A DNA stretch of 64,000 nt. Origin: JTS-RE37 sp963756115 (GTDB taxonomy: Bacteria > Bacteroidota > Bacteroidia > Flavobacteriales > Flavobacteriaceae). Positions within the stretch are counted from its first letter, which is position 1; the number at the start of each line of letters is the position of its first letter. Positions 37,500-45,880 of this stretch are shown in pieces. The stretch spans positions 1,178,001 through 1,242,000 of the forward strand of contig CAVWMN010000003.1 in NCBI GenBank assembly GCA_963756115.1. Direction: 5' to 3'. The translations under genes and the position numbers were made by a program. The notes under the pieces are model-generated. The model was given only the letters and a program-made list of their open reading frames with translations. It did no database searches and was not told the origin of the DNA.

Positions 37500-37516
37500 A
37501 GGACAAATACTAATTC

Positions 37517-37819
37517 ATGGATTCATTAGATGTCTTGATTATCGGAATACTATTGGCTGTTACAGGCCTTCTGGCCCTCTTATTTATAGGCAGGATGGTT
37601 TGGTATATGCCCGCAGAATCCATAGATAGTTTTGTGCAAAATGATAGAGACCTGGCACTGGAGGGTTCGTTGAAGGATTACCGTAAAATTGATAATTCAG
37701 AGTCAAATTGTACTGATTTTGAAAAGTCTTATCAGTTATTACGCGATAAGATCAGCCTGTTTAAAGAACGAAACAGTTATTACACCAAAGAACATAGTTA
37801 TTCTGAAAAGGAATATTGA
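37517..37819 (+). CDS. Small membrane-anchored protein of unknown function
   Basis: Protein of 100 residues with one N-terminal membrane helix (VLIIGILLAVTGLLALLFIGRMVWYM) and a polar C-terminal part rich in Asp, Ser and Tyr (residues 35-100). No family recognised. It has its own -7 element and is followed after 65 bp by the DUF2383 gene, so the two may be co-transcribed and end at the 38364 terminator. Confidence 0.65.
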   Translation: MDSLDVLIIGILLAVTGLLALLFIGRMVWYMPAESIDSFVQNDRDLALEGSLKDYRKIDNSESNCTDFEKSYQLLRDKISLFKERNSYYTKEHSYSEKEY

Positions 37820-37884
37820 TACATAAAGCAACGATGTGAACTGGCGGACATCTTAGAACTCGCCTTAATTTAATACATAGAACA

Positions 37885-38334
37885 ATGAATACATATACCG
37901 AAAAAGTTGGAGAACGATTGAATGATATCCTGGAAAAGACCTACGATGCCGAAAAGGGATTTAAGAAAGCAGCTGAGAATACAGACCATACTGCCCTGAA
38001 AGCTTACTTTGAAAGGAAGGCGCAGGAGCGTTATAGTTTTGGGCATCAGTTAAAAGAAGAAATTCGGCAATTCGGACAGGAACCGGATAAAGGAGGGAGT
38101 GCCGCCGGGGCTATGCACAGGACCTGGATGGATGTTAAGGCATTCTTCTCTGCAGACGACGCAGAATCCATGCTCGAAGAAGCCATCCGTGGCGAAAAGG
38201 CTGCTATTGATGAATACAGCGATGTATTGGAAGATACTTCGCTTCCCCCCAGTACGCAACGCGTTTTGATGGAGCAAAGGAATAAAATTGCAAACGGGCT
38301 CTCTACCATTAAAGGTCTTGAGGATCTAAGGTAA
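37885..38334 (+). CDS. DUF2383/PA2169-family four-helix-bundle protein
   Basis: Protein of 149 residues predicted to be all helical. Helices start with LNDILEKTYDAEKGFKKAAEN, a KAYFERKAQERYSFGHQLKEE helix follows, and AIRGEKAAIDEYSDVLED is the typical third helix. This matches the DUF2383 (PA2169) ferritin-like group, often seen with stress or envelope genes. No di-iron carboxylate/His set is obvious. It is followed by a strong terminator. Confidence 0.87.
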   Translation: MNTYTEKVGERLNDILEKTYDAEKGFKKAAENTDHTALKAYFERKAQERYSFGHQLKEEIRQFGQEPDKGGSAAGAMHRTWMDVKAFFSADDAESMLEEAIRGEKAAIDEYSDVLEDTSLPPSTQRVLMEQRNKIANGLSTIKGLEDLR

Positions 38335-38363
38335 TTGAGATTCACAGTACAGATTTAAAATAA

Positions 38364-38392
38364 GGATGTAGTGAAAACTACATCCTTTTTTT
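38364..38392 (+). terminator. Intrinsic terminator after DUF2383 gene
   Basis: Perfect nine-base-pair stem GGATGTAGT / ACTACATCC with a GAAA tetraloop (arms 38364-38372 and 38377-38385), followed by seven T. It lies 30 bp after the DUF2383 stop codon. Confidence 0.95.
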
Positions 38393-38558
38393 GTGGTAAA
38401 TGATTTAGAATGCACCTCGCAACAGGAAAACAGCTTTGTTAAGGAGGCATTCCGATTGTGTTCAGTTCCGAATGTGATAGGGTTATAAATCTACGGCAAT
38501 GGAACACAACAAACGTAGGTAAATTCCGAACTTGTGTAAAATTTATGAAGGGGATTGT

Positions 38559-39317
38559 ATGTTTTACAGGCTATCAAATATAGCTGAGAGGGAGATGTTG
38601 GAGAATCATTTTGCAGTACCGTTTAAGTACCCCAACATCTATAAACCAGCAGCAGTAATCAACGGTTTCAATGAAGAGACCTTATCCATCATAACTTCTG
38701 AAGAACCCACCGTTATATCTTTCGGGATATGGGGTATTTTGCCCCAACAATTTCAGGAGGATTGGCAGTATTTCCAGAGCTTCACCAATACACTCCACAT
38801 CAACGACGGTATGCTGCATTCAGAGGTTTGGTATAAAAATGCCTTAGAGCACAGGCGATGTCTTATCCTTGTGACAGGATTTTTTACAGCCTATCTTCGA
38901 AAAGGGATTGTTTATCCCTATTACGTAGGAAGGCCTTCCGGGGCGCCGTTTTGTATGGCGGGGATCTACAACTATACAGAGGATGGATTTATAACCTGCT
39001 CTTTTCTGACCGTTAAGAAAGACAGATTCATGAACAAGGTGCACAATATAAGTCAGGAGATGCCGCTTATCCTGTCCGGATATCTGCAACGAACATGGCT
39101 ATCAGTCAACACAGAATTACAGGAAATATCCAAAATAATCCACCATCCCAACTATATCAACTTACAGGCTAATCCGCTCAGGGCAGATTTTTATAAGAAC
39201 CCCAACGCCCTGTATGACCTGGATTCCTTTAAGCTTATGGAGCGGGAATATTACAAGAAGATCCCCAATAAAGGATCGCTTCGGTCCTGGGATTTCTCTA
39301 ATGGAGACTCCACTTAG
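38559..39317 (+). CDS. SRAP (YedK/HMCES)-like protein lacking catalytic residues
   Basis: SRAP-fold protein, 252 residues from the ATG at 38559. A TTG at 38532 would add nine residues (MCKIYEGDC), but MFYRLSN aligns with the MCYRxS start of the family, so ATG is preferred. Family landmarks are YKPAAVINGF, WGILPQQ, NTLHIND for the NAxSE strand, RRCLILVTGFF and NISQEMPLIL. SRAP proteins cross-link to abasic sites through Cys2, assisted by a Glu in DGFYEW and a His. Here Cys2 is Phe and GFYEW reads GFFTA, so the Glu is lost. Asn and His (VHNISQEMP) remain. It may bind DNA ends without forming the thiazolidine adduct. It overlaps the convergent AraC gene by four bases. Confidence 0.82.
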   Translation: MFYRLSNIAEREMLENHFAVPFKYPNIYKPAAVINGFNEETLSIITSEEPTVISFGIWGILPQQFQEDWQYFQSFTNTLHINDGMLHSEVWYKNALEHRRCLILVTGFFTAYLRKGIVYPYYVGRPSGAPFCMAGIYNYTEDGFITCSFLTVKKDRFMNKVHNISQEMPLILSGYLQRTWLSVNTELQEISKIIHHPNYINLQANPLRADFYKNPNALYDLDSFKLMEREYYKKIPNKGSLRSWDFSNGDST

Positions 39318-40357
39318 GCATCCACTTTTTTTTGGAGTCCGGCACGACATTTTTCATAGTATTGTTTTGGGGTAACACCGTATTTTTCTTTAAAAATTTT
39401 GGAAAAATAACTTCGGGAATTGATCCCTACTTTATAAGATATTTCGGTAATATTCAGTTCGGTTGTTTCAATCAATTTCTTCGCGAATTCTATCCGGTAG
39501 TTTCTGATAAATTCATTTACTGAAGCGTTATATAGATTTTTAAACCCTCTCTGAAGGGTTTGCTGGCTGAGTCCTACACGTTTGGCCAGTATGGGAATAT
39601 TGCTGATACTTTCCAGTTCCGCTTTGATGATAACCGAAGCCGCTTCAATGCGCTTAACGGTAGACTGCCTTTCTGTTGCACTGCCATCGGGTTTGCTTAG
39701 GTCTGTGAGGTATTGCCCGAGGTGGTGGGTTAAAATCTCATAGGCCTTACCTTCCAGAAAGACAGACCGAACGAAACCTTCTTCTTTACAATTTGTAAAT
39801 TCTTCAATGAAGTGCGCAATATCCAGGCTATAGTGGCCTTTGAAATAAAAAAGGTTTACCCCGTTCAGGTCCCGGAAAAGTTCTTCCAATTCTTCATTCA
39901 TATCCCGGAGGAATGCAGCTATTTTTTCCTCGAAAAGCTTCCGGTTGATTTCAAGGCTAAATAAACGTACCTGTTTTTCTGCGGGCATCGTAAATACATG
40001 CCCATGTTTTCCATTGCACGAGACAATGGCACATTCAAGGTGTTTTATTTCATGATGTTCGTCCACATCCCGGAATCTGTGCTTAATGGTTGCCTCTTTA
40101 TTGAAAATGAATTTCAGCGGCTGCACCACTTCATTATCCAGCGTAAATTCTACCTCTTTTTTCAATTGAAAATCGACTTCGATCACACCAATGCCATGGT
40201 CGAAGGAGGTTGCCTTTACATAACCGGTTCCTAAATCCGCGGGAATGTAAAAACGGAATTCATTATTGAATTCCTCCACCTCCACCTTGAGAATCCTGGC
40301 CATATCAAACACCACTTCCCGAACCTGCATATCCCTGATATTTAATTTTTTGTCCAA
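39314..40357 (-). CDS. AraC-family transcriptional regulator
   Basis: Regulator of 347 residues. The C-terminal 100 residues hold a two-helix-turn-helix AraC domain: ISNIPILAKRVGLSQQTLQRGFKNLY for the first and NITEISYKVGINSRSYFSKIFKEKYGVTPKQY for the second. The N-terminal 230 residues form a sensor-like domain shared with the paralogue at 41130 (both begin with a REVV..IA.. helix and a GxGxV strand), not a recognised AraC_binding cupin. The gene lies divergent from the DUF1328 gene, with candidate operators between them at 40449-40483. Its inducer is unknown. Confidence 0.9.
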   Translation of the reverse strand: MDKKLNIRDMQVREVVFDMARILKVEVEEFNNEFRFYIPADLGTGYVKATSFDHGIGVIEVDFQLKKEVEFTLDNEVVQPLKFIFNKEATIKHRFRDVDEHHEIKHLECAIVSCNGKHGHVFTMPAEKQVRLFSLEINRKLFEEKIAAFLRDMNEELEELFRDLNGVNLFYFKGHYSLDIAHFIEEFTNCKEEGFVRSVFLEGKAYEILTHHLGQYLTDLSKPDGSATERQSTVKRIEAASVIIKAELESISNIPILAKRVGLSQQTLQRGFKNLYNASVNEFIRNYRIEFAKKLIETTELNITEISYKVGINSRSYFSKIFKEKYGVTPKQYYEKCRAGLQKKVDA

Positions 40358-40448
40358 TTGCCTGCCTTTTGTGCTATTTAAAGATACAGTTATATTAAAG
40401 GATTCAAAATAATTAAAGATCCAGAGGGGGGCTCTTCCTTTTTATAAC

Positions 40449-40483
40449 GTCAAGATTTCGGTTCATACGGTCAAGTTTATCCG
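40449..40483. promoter_or_regulatory. Candidate AraC-type operator with direct repeats
   Basis: GTCAAG-A-TTT (40449-40458) and GTCAAG-TTT (40470-40478) begin exactly 21 bp apart, two helical turns on the same face, as is usual for AraC dimers. They sit in the gap between the AraC gene (-) and the DUF1328 gene (+). TTTCGG, TACGG and TTTATCCG within this site recur near 37390-37430. Confidence 0.4.
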
Positions 40484-40559
40484 TAAATAATCTCCAATTT
40501 TAAAGTGTTGGCAGAAATTCCAACATAAAATTTATTCTGAATCCTTAAAAAATCATACT

Positions 40560-40724
40560 ATGTTACGATGGACCGTTATTTTTGTGATCCTGGCGATCAT
40601 TGCAGCAGTATTCGGCTTCGGTGGAATCGCCGAAGGTGCAGCCAGTATTGCAAAGATCTTATTTTTTATATTCCTTGTTTTGTTTGTAATTTCACTCATA
40701 ATGGGTAACAAAAAGTTATTCTGA
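40560..40724 (+). CDS. DUF1328/YtjA-family small membrane protein
   Basis: Protein of 54 residues: MLRWTVIFVILAIIAAVFGF, then GGIAEGAASIAKILFFIFLV and a second hydrophobic stretch ending in MGNKKLF. Two membrane helices with the F-G-F-G-G-I-A linker are the DUF1328/YtjA signature, usually 50-60 residues, so it is complete. Members are small inner-membrane proteins often linked to stress. It stands alone, divergent from an AraC regulator with candidate operator repeats between them, about 80 bp upstream. Confidence 0.9.
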   Translation: MLRWTVIFVILAIIAAVFGFGGIAEGAASIAKILFFIFLVLFVISLIMGNKKLF

Positions 40725-41102
40725 GGATACAGTGTTCGATCAGGTTTAAATCATCGCGCCCGATAGTAGGTGATATTTGGTATGGTTGGGAGTTCGGCAA
40801 TACGTTCCCCGGGAATAAGCAGGTCTTTTGCCCTCAGGAGTACTACTTGGTCTGCTTAAAATTGTTAAATTTAAGATCCAAAAATGTTAGTGGATTCCTT
40901 TTTTCTACCCTAATTTTATAGTGCCGGTAGGGTACCGGTTTACACTAAGTCCGTATATCCAGGACAAGGGGATGTCCCAAGAATGGGGCATCCTTTTTTT
41001 ATAGCTATCTGCCCAGAGAGCTTGAGGATATACCCTTTTACCGGAGGTTTTACTGCAGCTGCTTTAACACATTAAATTATAGATTACCTTTAATACCCTT
41101 AC
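40725..41102. other. 378-bp intergenic region with two hairpins
   Basis: Contains a perfect CCGGTA-GGG-TACCGG inverted repeat (40924-40938) and, 30 bp later, an intrinsic terminator. A near-consensus -7 element TACCTTTA (41085-41092) precedes the second AraC gene. No open frame of interest. Confidence 0.6.
40970..41000 (+). terminator. Intrinsic terminator
   Basis: Nine-base-pair stem GGATGTCCC / GGGGCATCC (one G-U pair; arms 40970-40978 and 40985-40993) with an AAGAAT loop and a run of seven T. It is 245 bp after the DUF1328 stop, far for a simple gene end, so it may end a separate short RNA or a long untranslated tail. Confidence 0.85.
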
Positions 41103-41129
41103 GTGGATAAACCTAAAGTCCCATCTTGC

Positions 41130-42173
41130 ATGAAATCAATTCAGGTGAATTCGCTTCCATTAAGAGAGGTAGTTCAGGATATTGCAAATGCCCTCAAAAC
41201 AGAATATTCAGAGCATTGCGGAGAGTCATTTCTGAAACTACCAGCCTGGATCGGCCAGGGCTTTGTGCGGGGTATCAATTTTGAAGGGGGGCTCGGGATC
41301 ATACAGTACGATTGCACCCTCACTGAAGCCCTGGAAATTCAATACATTGTAAACAACATACATCCCTTAAAATTCCTGTATTGTATAGCAGGAACATTGG
41401 AACACCGTTTTGAAAACGATACAGGATATCATCTTTTACGGCAATACCAATCTGCTATAATTGCCAGTGAACAATGTAAGGGTCATATATTGCAATTTCC
41501 TGCTTCGGTACAGGTACATATCATTAGCCTTGAAATTGACCGGGAGGCCTTTATGCCTAAAATTGCCTGTGCACTCCCAACCATGAAAAAGGTACATCAA
41601 CAACTTTTCAGGGATGTTGAGGCCAATAGCGCTTTTTATCATGATGGATTTTATAGTCTTCAGCTGGCGGACCTTTTCCGCGAGTTACAGGGATACGGGC
41701 AAGACCATTTCATGCGCAAATTATCAATGGAAGGCAACGCATACCTGATGCTGACGATGCAGATCAGATTATACCAGGACGACCTGGAAGACGCGGAGCA
41801 ACGGAGCCTTCTCCGTCAATCAGAAGTGAAGCTGATAAAAAAGGCGGAATCCCTCATCCGGGAGGAGATAGCGAAGCTGGACACTATTGATGTCATTGCC
41901 GCAAGGGTGGGCCTGAATGGACGTAAATTGCAGGAAGGCTTTCAATATATGTATCATCAAACCGTGAACTCCTATATCCAGAAGGTTAGGCTACAGCTTG
42001 CCCGTGATCTGCTGCCCAATCTTGAATACAGCATATCCGAGATTGCCGAACGGATCGGGTTATCAAGCAAGAGTTACTTCTCAAAAATATTTAAGGAGGA
42101 ATACGGAACAACGCCATCCGAATATCGGCAGAACTGTTTCCACATCCTGAAAAATGGCAAAAAGCCTCATTGA
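41130..42173 (+). CDS. AraC-family transcriptional regulator (paralogue)
   Basis: Paralogue of the 39314-40357 regulator. A GTG at 41103 is possible, but the ATG at 41130 yields MKSIQVNSLPLREVVQDIA, aligns with the paralogue start and gives the same length, 347 residues. The C-terminal AraC domain shows DVIAARVGLNGRKLQEGFQYMY and SISEIAERIGLSSKSYFSKIFKEEYGTTPSEY. The N-terminal sensor-like half has the same pattern of strands (IGQGFVRGINFEGGLGIIQ) and is not assigned. A near-consensus -7 element lies 38 bp upstream. Targets unknown. Confidence 0.9.
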   Translation: MKSIQVNSLPLREVVQDIANALKTEYSEHCGESFLKLPAWIGQGFVRGINFEGGLGIIQYDCTLTEALEIQYIVNNIHPLKFLYCIAGTLEHRFENDTGYHLLRQYQSAIIASEQCKGHILQFPASVQVHIISLEIDREAFMPKIACALPTMKKVHQQLFRDVEANSAFYHDGFYSLQLADLFRELQGYGQDHFMRKLSMEGNAYLMLTMQIRLYQDDLEDAEQRSLLRQSEVKLIKKAESLIREEIAKLDTIDVIAARVGLNGRKLQEGFQYMYHQTVNSYIQKVRLQLARDLLPNLEYSISEIAERIGLSSKSYFSKIFKEEYGTTPSEYRQNCFHILKNGKKPH

Positions 42174-42217
42174 TGGCCTGGACCCCCAGCTCAAAAAACT
42201 AACAGCTACTTTTCAGG

Positions 42218-42361
42218 CTATGCATTATCACGGGGCTGGTGCTGTTCCTGCCGCTGTTTTTCCTGGGGATTGACTTTTCTCCCTTCAGTTTCTTTATGAT
42301 TGATTGCCTGTTCTTCCAGGCTTTGCTCTTTTTTTACCGGTTTCTTGGTGTTTTTATTCAT
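42218..42361 (-). CDS. Small hydrophilic protein, 47 residues (tentative)
   Basis: ATG at 42361 opens a frame of 47 residues, beginning MNKNTKKPVKKEQSLEEQA and continuing with Lys, Glu, Gln and Arg-rich sequence to RDNA. It lies 24 bp after the stop codon of the 42386-42931 gene on the same strand. The highly charged, disordered-looking composition is unlike a random shadow frame, but no family is recognised. Confidence 0.4.
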   Translation of the reverse strand: MNKNTKKPVKKEQSLEEQAINHKETEGRKVNPQEKQRQEQHQPRDNA

Positions 42362-42385
42362 AACATCAGATTTAAATATTAATTA

Positions 42386-42931
42386 TTACTTTTTTTTAGG
42401 TTCTTTCTGGTCGTCTTCATTCTCTGCAAGTGGATGGTCCGTCATCTCGAGTCCAACTATCTTAATGATGTTTACCACTGTGTTAAAGAGCATTAGAACC
42501 ACCACTATCAGGGCGGCGCTCAGAATACTGGTAATCGCCAGCGAAATATAGTACACAATACTGAACCAGTTGGCTGGCACATTTTCAGATTCGGTAATAG
42601 GAAGGTTCAGGATCACAAAGGAGATGAGGGAGGCGACGAATACAATGGTATCCAATTTGGCGATCTGCAGGATGTGGTGGTAGTGATCTTCCTTTAGTCT
42701 CGAATTTGAGCTGGAACTCAGCCCCAGTGCGGTAAGCAACAGGGCAAGTATGGTTGCAGATGCCAGGACTATAGTGTTGCAAAGCGTATTGATGCCCGCA
42801 AGGGAATTTTTGATAAGTACTTTGGCCTCATACCCGCTGAGTTCCCCCAGAAGGAAGGTTCCCATGCCAATTACAACAAGGGATATCACACCTCCGAATA
42901 TTGCCCGTTTTGTGTATTTGCTTAGTGCCAT
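42386..42931 (-). CDS. Four-helix membrane protein of unknown function
   Basis: Protein of 181 residues with four predicted membrane helices (about 10-32, 48-68, 95-115, 125-155) and a charged C-terminal tail (LAENEDDQKEPKKK). Between helices two and three lies the polar SSSNSRLKEDHYHHILQIAK. No family recognised. It follows the DUF748-like genes on the minus strand (gap 12 bp), so it is probably the third gene of that unit. Expected location is the inner membrane. Confidence 0.7.
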   Translation of the reverse strand: MALSKYTKRAIFGGVISLVVIGMGTFLLGELSGYEAKVLIKNSLAGINTLCNTIVLASATILALLLTALGLSSSSNSRLKEDHYHHILQIAKLDTIVFVASLISFVILNLPITESENVPANWFSIVYYISLAITSILSAALIVVVLMLFNTVVNIIKIVGLEMTDHPLAENEDDQKEPKKK

Positions 42932-42943
42932 TTTTATCTGGTT

Positions 42944-44035
42944 TTAGGTTTTCTTCTTATCTGCCCCCTCTTCGGCATCCTGAAAATCAATATCCCCATC
43001 CAGGATATTCTGGAAACCGTTGATCCAGGCATTTTTAAAGATGTTGAATATCGTGGGCCATACTTTGGAGGACACCTTACTGAGGTCTCCTTCAAGGGGG
43101 ATCCTAGTAGCCAGGGTGTTGTTTTTATGGTTTTTAAGGATAAACTTAAAAAAACCTGCAAATCCTTCCCACAAGGTTTCTAAAAAATCATCACTCTTTC
43201 CGATAAACTTGGTATCCTTAAGGATGGGCTTGATATATCCTTTTAAATACCCGTCTGCAATGGCTACCTCACTGTACAGGTTAAAACTCCCATCTTCAAA
43301 ATCGATCCCGGCATAGTGGTTTGTTACATCATTCAGGGCAGTAGCGGCGGCATTTTCCAGGGCGAACGACATGTCCATATCCGGGATTTTCTTTACAAGG
43401 TTAAGCTTTCCATCGAGGGTTACCTTACCATTTCCAATGGAAATGGCAGTTGCATGTATCGAAGACGGCAGGGTACGCTCTTTTTGTACCACATTCTGAA
43501 GGTTGGTAGCCGACAGGTGAATGCTGAACATAGAAAGGTCAATATGCGGATCGGCCGAAAGTTCCACAAAGGCCGCTTTGCCATCTATTACTTCCAAATG
43601 GTTTATATCTATTGGAACCAGATCTGTCAAGGCTTTGGTCCAATCCTCCAGGGCAGGATCTGTTGCTTCCGGGCGCTGGTCTTCAAATACGTATATAAGC
43701 GTCGGTTGGGACAATACGATTTCACTGACAACCTTACCTTTTAAAAGAGCATTCCATTCGATGGAGATATCTGTTTTCTTAAAATCCAGGAACGGAACCT
43801 GGGAGTCTGCATTTTTCTTATTGAGATATAAGCCATCTATAACATACGCTCCGCGTATCAATTCTAAATCGATGTCATTCACCTCCCCATAGTAACCCGG
43901 GATATCAGCCAGAACATTGTTTACATAATTCCTGATCACATAGGGCAGCAATATCCTGAAGAGGACCAGGATACCAATGATGGCAATAGGTACCCAGTAC
44001 CGTTTTTTTCGTATGCGTGCCCTCTTTTGGTTCAT
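42944..44035 (-). CDS. DUF748/AsmA-like membrane-anchored protein
   Basis: Protein of 363 residues: a basic N-terminus, one membrane helix (YWVPIAIIGILVLFRILLPYVI), then a long periplasmic beta-rich region starting with IPGYYGEVNDIDLELIRGAY, the DUF748 hallmark. The C-terminal part is charged (DAEEGADKKKT). AsmA/DUF748-type proteins are thought to form periplasmic bridges for lipids in the envelope. That role is inferred by family, not shown here. It follows the similar gene at 44070 with a 34-bp gap. Confidence 0.8.
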   Translation of the reverse strand: MNQKRARIRKKRYWVPIAIIGILVLFRILLPYVIRNYVNNVLADIPGYYGEVNDIDLELIRGAYVIDGLYLNKKNADSQVPFLDFKKTDISIEWNALLKGKVVSEIVLSQPTLIYVFEDQRPEATDPALEDWTKALTDLVPIDINHLEVIDGKAAFVELSADPHIDLSMFSIHLSATNLQNVVQKERTLPSSIHATAISIGNGKVTLDGKLNLVKKIPDMDMSFALENAAATALNDVTNHYAGIDFEDGSFNLYSEVAIADGYLKGYIKPILKDTKFIGKSDDFLETLWEGFAGFFKFILKNHKNNTLATRIPLEGDLSKVSSKVWPTIFNIFKNAWINGFQNILDGDIDFQDAEEGADKKKT

Positions 44036-44069
44036 GGCTTTACTGTCTCTAATTGTTGCTCCCGGCAGG

Positions 44070-45641
44070 CTATTCTTTTTTACCGTTTCCGGTCAGTACA
44101 CTGATGATCCCACTTCGTATGTTGATCCAGATATAATTAAAGAAGGATTTGTTCATGTTGCGGTCAACCGCTATTTTGCCATGTCGGAATCCTTCGTCAT
44201 CGGCTTTGGAACCGTCACTGACAAACAGGTTGCCCAATGCTGTCAGGAACTTGTTGACCCTATCGCCATCTTTGGCCATGACTTTGAATTTAAAGTCACG
44301 ATAGTTCATTTTCAGGTCCCCTGTAGACTTCGTCCCGTTACCGTTAAAGGTAAAATACATTTTATCGATAATACCCTCTGCTTCAACCCCCAGCATGGGC
44401 CTCAAAAAAAGGTCTGCCTTGTCACATCGAAAATTATCCAGGCTTCCGGAAACCAAAAACGTATCATCAGGATCAAAAACATTCAATTTCCATTCGAGCT
44501 CCAGGAGGGAGGAGCCCATTAAATTGGCAGTGGCATTCACTGTTATTCCCTTTCCTTCACTGGATTCCAGTACATTGGTCAGGCCCTGGATCGAAACTGA
44601 AATGTCATCCAGGAAAATTTCACCGGGTACGGTGCCGGGGTCCAGTTTTTCCTCATATCGGACGCTCCCCTTGTTGATCCGGACCCCTTTTGTTTCAAAA
44701 TCTATAGGCATTTCCCGCAGTAACTGGGTATACAGTTTTTTCTTTGTCCAATTATCGGGGAGCAATTTATCACGGTACATCTTCAAATCCGGAGCCTGGA
44801 AGGTCATGCTGTCTGTGGCAACGAAAAAGCGTTGCCCGTGGAAACCGAAATCGAGGTTTTTGATATCAACCTCCGGGACGCTCAGAAGGATATGATCGTG
44901 CTCTGTATTGACCTGTGTTGAAAGTTGCTCCCTGTCATACTTGGATTGCAATACGGTACTTTTAATTTTAATGTTTTTATCAATGATATTCAAAGCCCCA
45001 ATGGAGAGCCGTTCATAAGGGCCCAGGTCCACAAAGATGTCTGAGCTGTTAAAGGAATAGGATTTATAGTGAAAGGGGATCTTTTCTCTTATAATCTCGG
45101 GGTTGGTAAGGCCCTCTTTCAAAATAAAATTTACCTGATGTGCTGCAACAAATGTGGTATCTTCAGTTGCATTCATTAGCAGGAACTGACCATTGCTAAT
45201 GGCTATTTCCTTAACTTTTATGGTTTTGAGGAGTTTCACAACCCCTTTAGGGATACTGTCTGGTTTTTCCTTTGTTATCTGATCAGGATAAAACCGATAT
45301 ACCGGTTCAGCTACACCAACCCGGGTTGCACTGATAGTGTTGTGCCTGTAGAATTGCCAGTAATTAAAATCCTGAAGCAAAAGGCTCTTTGCTGTTATCC
45401 TGGTATGCATCCGCTGGGAAGCACTGTCGCATAGCGAAACGGTTATGTCTTTTATTTCCATGGATCCTTGCATAACATTAACAGACAGATCGCCGTAAAC
45501 CAACCCTATATGGGATGGGATTTTGGCTGCCAGGAAATCGACCACAGTCTTTTTCGCATTCATTTGCAACGTTATTAAAACCACGGCAACTCCTACCACT
45601 AACAACAGGAATATTCCAAGGAGCAATTTCTTAATTCTCAT
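44070..45641 (-). CDS. AsmA/DUF748-like envelope protein
   Basis: Open from 45695, but MRIKKLLLGIFLLLVVGVAVVLI at 45641 is the natural start (523 residues) with one N-terminal membrane anchor. The rest is a repetitive beta-rich periplasmic region with AsmA-like pieces (IPSHIGLVYGDLSVNVMQGS near the N-terminus and SSLLELEWKLNVFDPDDTFL near the C-terminus). It is the larger partner of the 42944 gene, and both share the anchor plus beta-rich design. Together with the membrane protein at 42386 they form one minus-strand unit. Confidence 0.78.
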   Translation of the reverse strand: MRIKKLLLGIFLLLVVGVAVVLITLQMNAKKTVVDFLAAKIPSHIGLVYGDLSVNVMQGSMEIKDITVSLCDSASQRMHTRITAKSLLLQDFNYWQFYRHNTISATRVGVAEPVYRFYPDQITKEKPDSIPKGVVKLLKTIKVKEIAISNGQFLLMNATEDTTFVAAHQVNFILKEGLTNPEIIREKIPFHYKSYSFNSSDIFVDLGPYERLSIGALNIIDKNIKIKSTVLQSKYDREQLSTQVNTEHDHILLSVPEVDIKNLDFGFHGQRFFVATDSMTFQAPDLKMYRDKLLPDNWTKKKLYTQLLREMPIDFETKGVRINKGSVRYEEKLDPGTVPGEIFLDDISVSIQGLTNVLESSEGKGITVNATANLMGSSLLELEWKLNVFDPDDTFLVSGSLDNFRCDKADLFLRPMLGVEAEGIIDKMYFTFNGNGTKSTGDLKMNYRDFKFKVMAKDGDRVNKFLTALGNLFVSDGSKADDEGFRHGKIAVDRNMNKSFFNYIWINIRSGIISVLTGNGKKE

Positions 45642-45858
45642 AATCTTTATCCCGCTATGATCGATTTCAGCCGGGTCAGGTAGGCAATGGTACAAAATTC
45701 AACAAGCCCTCATTATCTTTTTAAAGAAAAAGAATGACCCGTTCTCCAATGGTGTGAGGCAGGTCAGTAATGGTAAGGCGGAGATAATGTCTTCAGGAGG
45801 CCGGTAGGAATAGGTTAAATAAAAATGCTATTGGGCTCCCCAATCCTGAATGACTGAA

Positions 45859-45866
45859 TACCTTTG
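45859..45866 (+). promoter_or_regulatory. -7 promoter element before the PepSY-like gene
   Basis: TACCTTTG matches TAnnTTTG exactly and ends 14 bp before the ATG at 45881. A TTG at 45831-45833 lies too far upstream (25 bp) for a standard -33 element. Confidence 0.5.
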
Positions 45867-45880
45867 CAAAAATAGGTAAT

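Larger units (their letters stand above)
36686..37516. other. 831-bp intergenic region with inverted repeat, terminator and promoter element
   Basis: No convincing gene; a 70-codon minus-strand frame at 36723-36935 has no protein-like features. It contains a perfect 13-bp palindrome TTGTAT-C-ATACAA (36806-36818), whose first ten bases recur at 36870-36879, a TAAATTTG -7-like element (36865-36872), a strong hairpin terminator (37010-37049), a TTTATCCG/TTTCGG/TACGG cluster (37390-37430) and a -7 element before the gene at 37517. Confidence 0.6.

Noticed and set aside
38532..38558. TTG start for the SRAP-like protein giving a Cys at position 2
   Set aside because: The family start (M-x-Y-R-x-S) aligns with the ATG at 38559; the Cys from the TTG start is in the wrong register.
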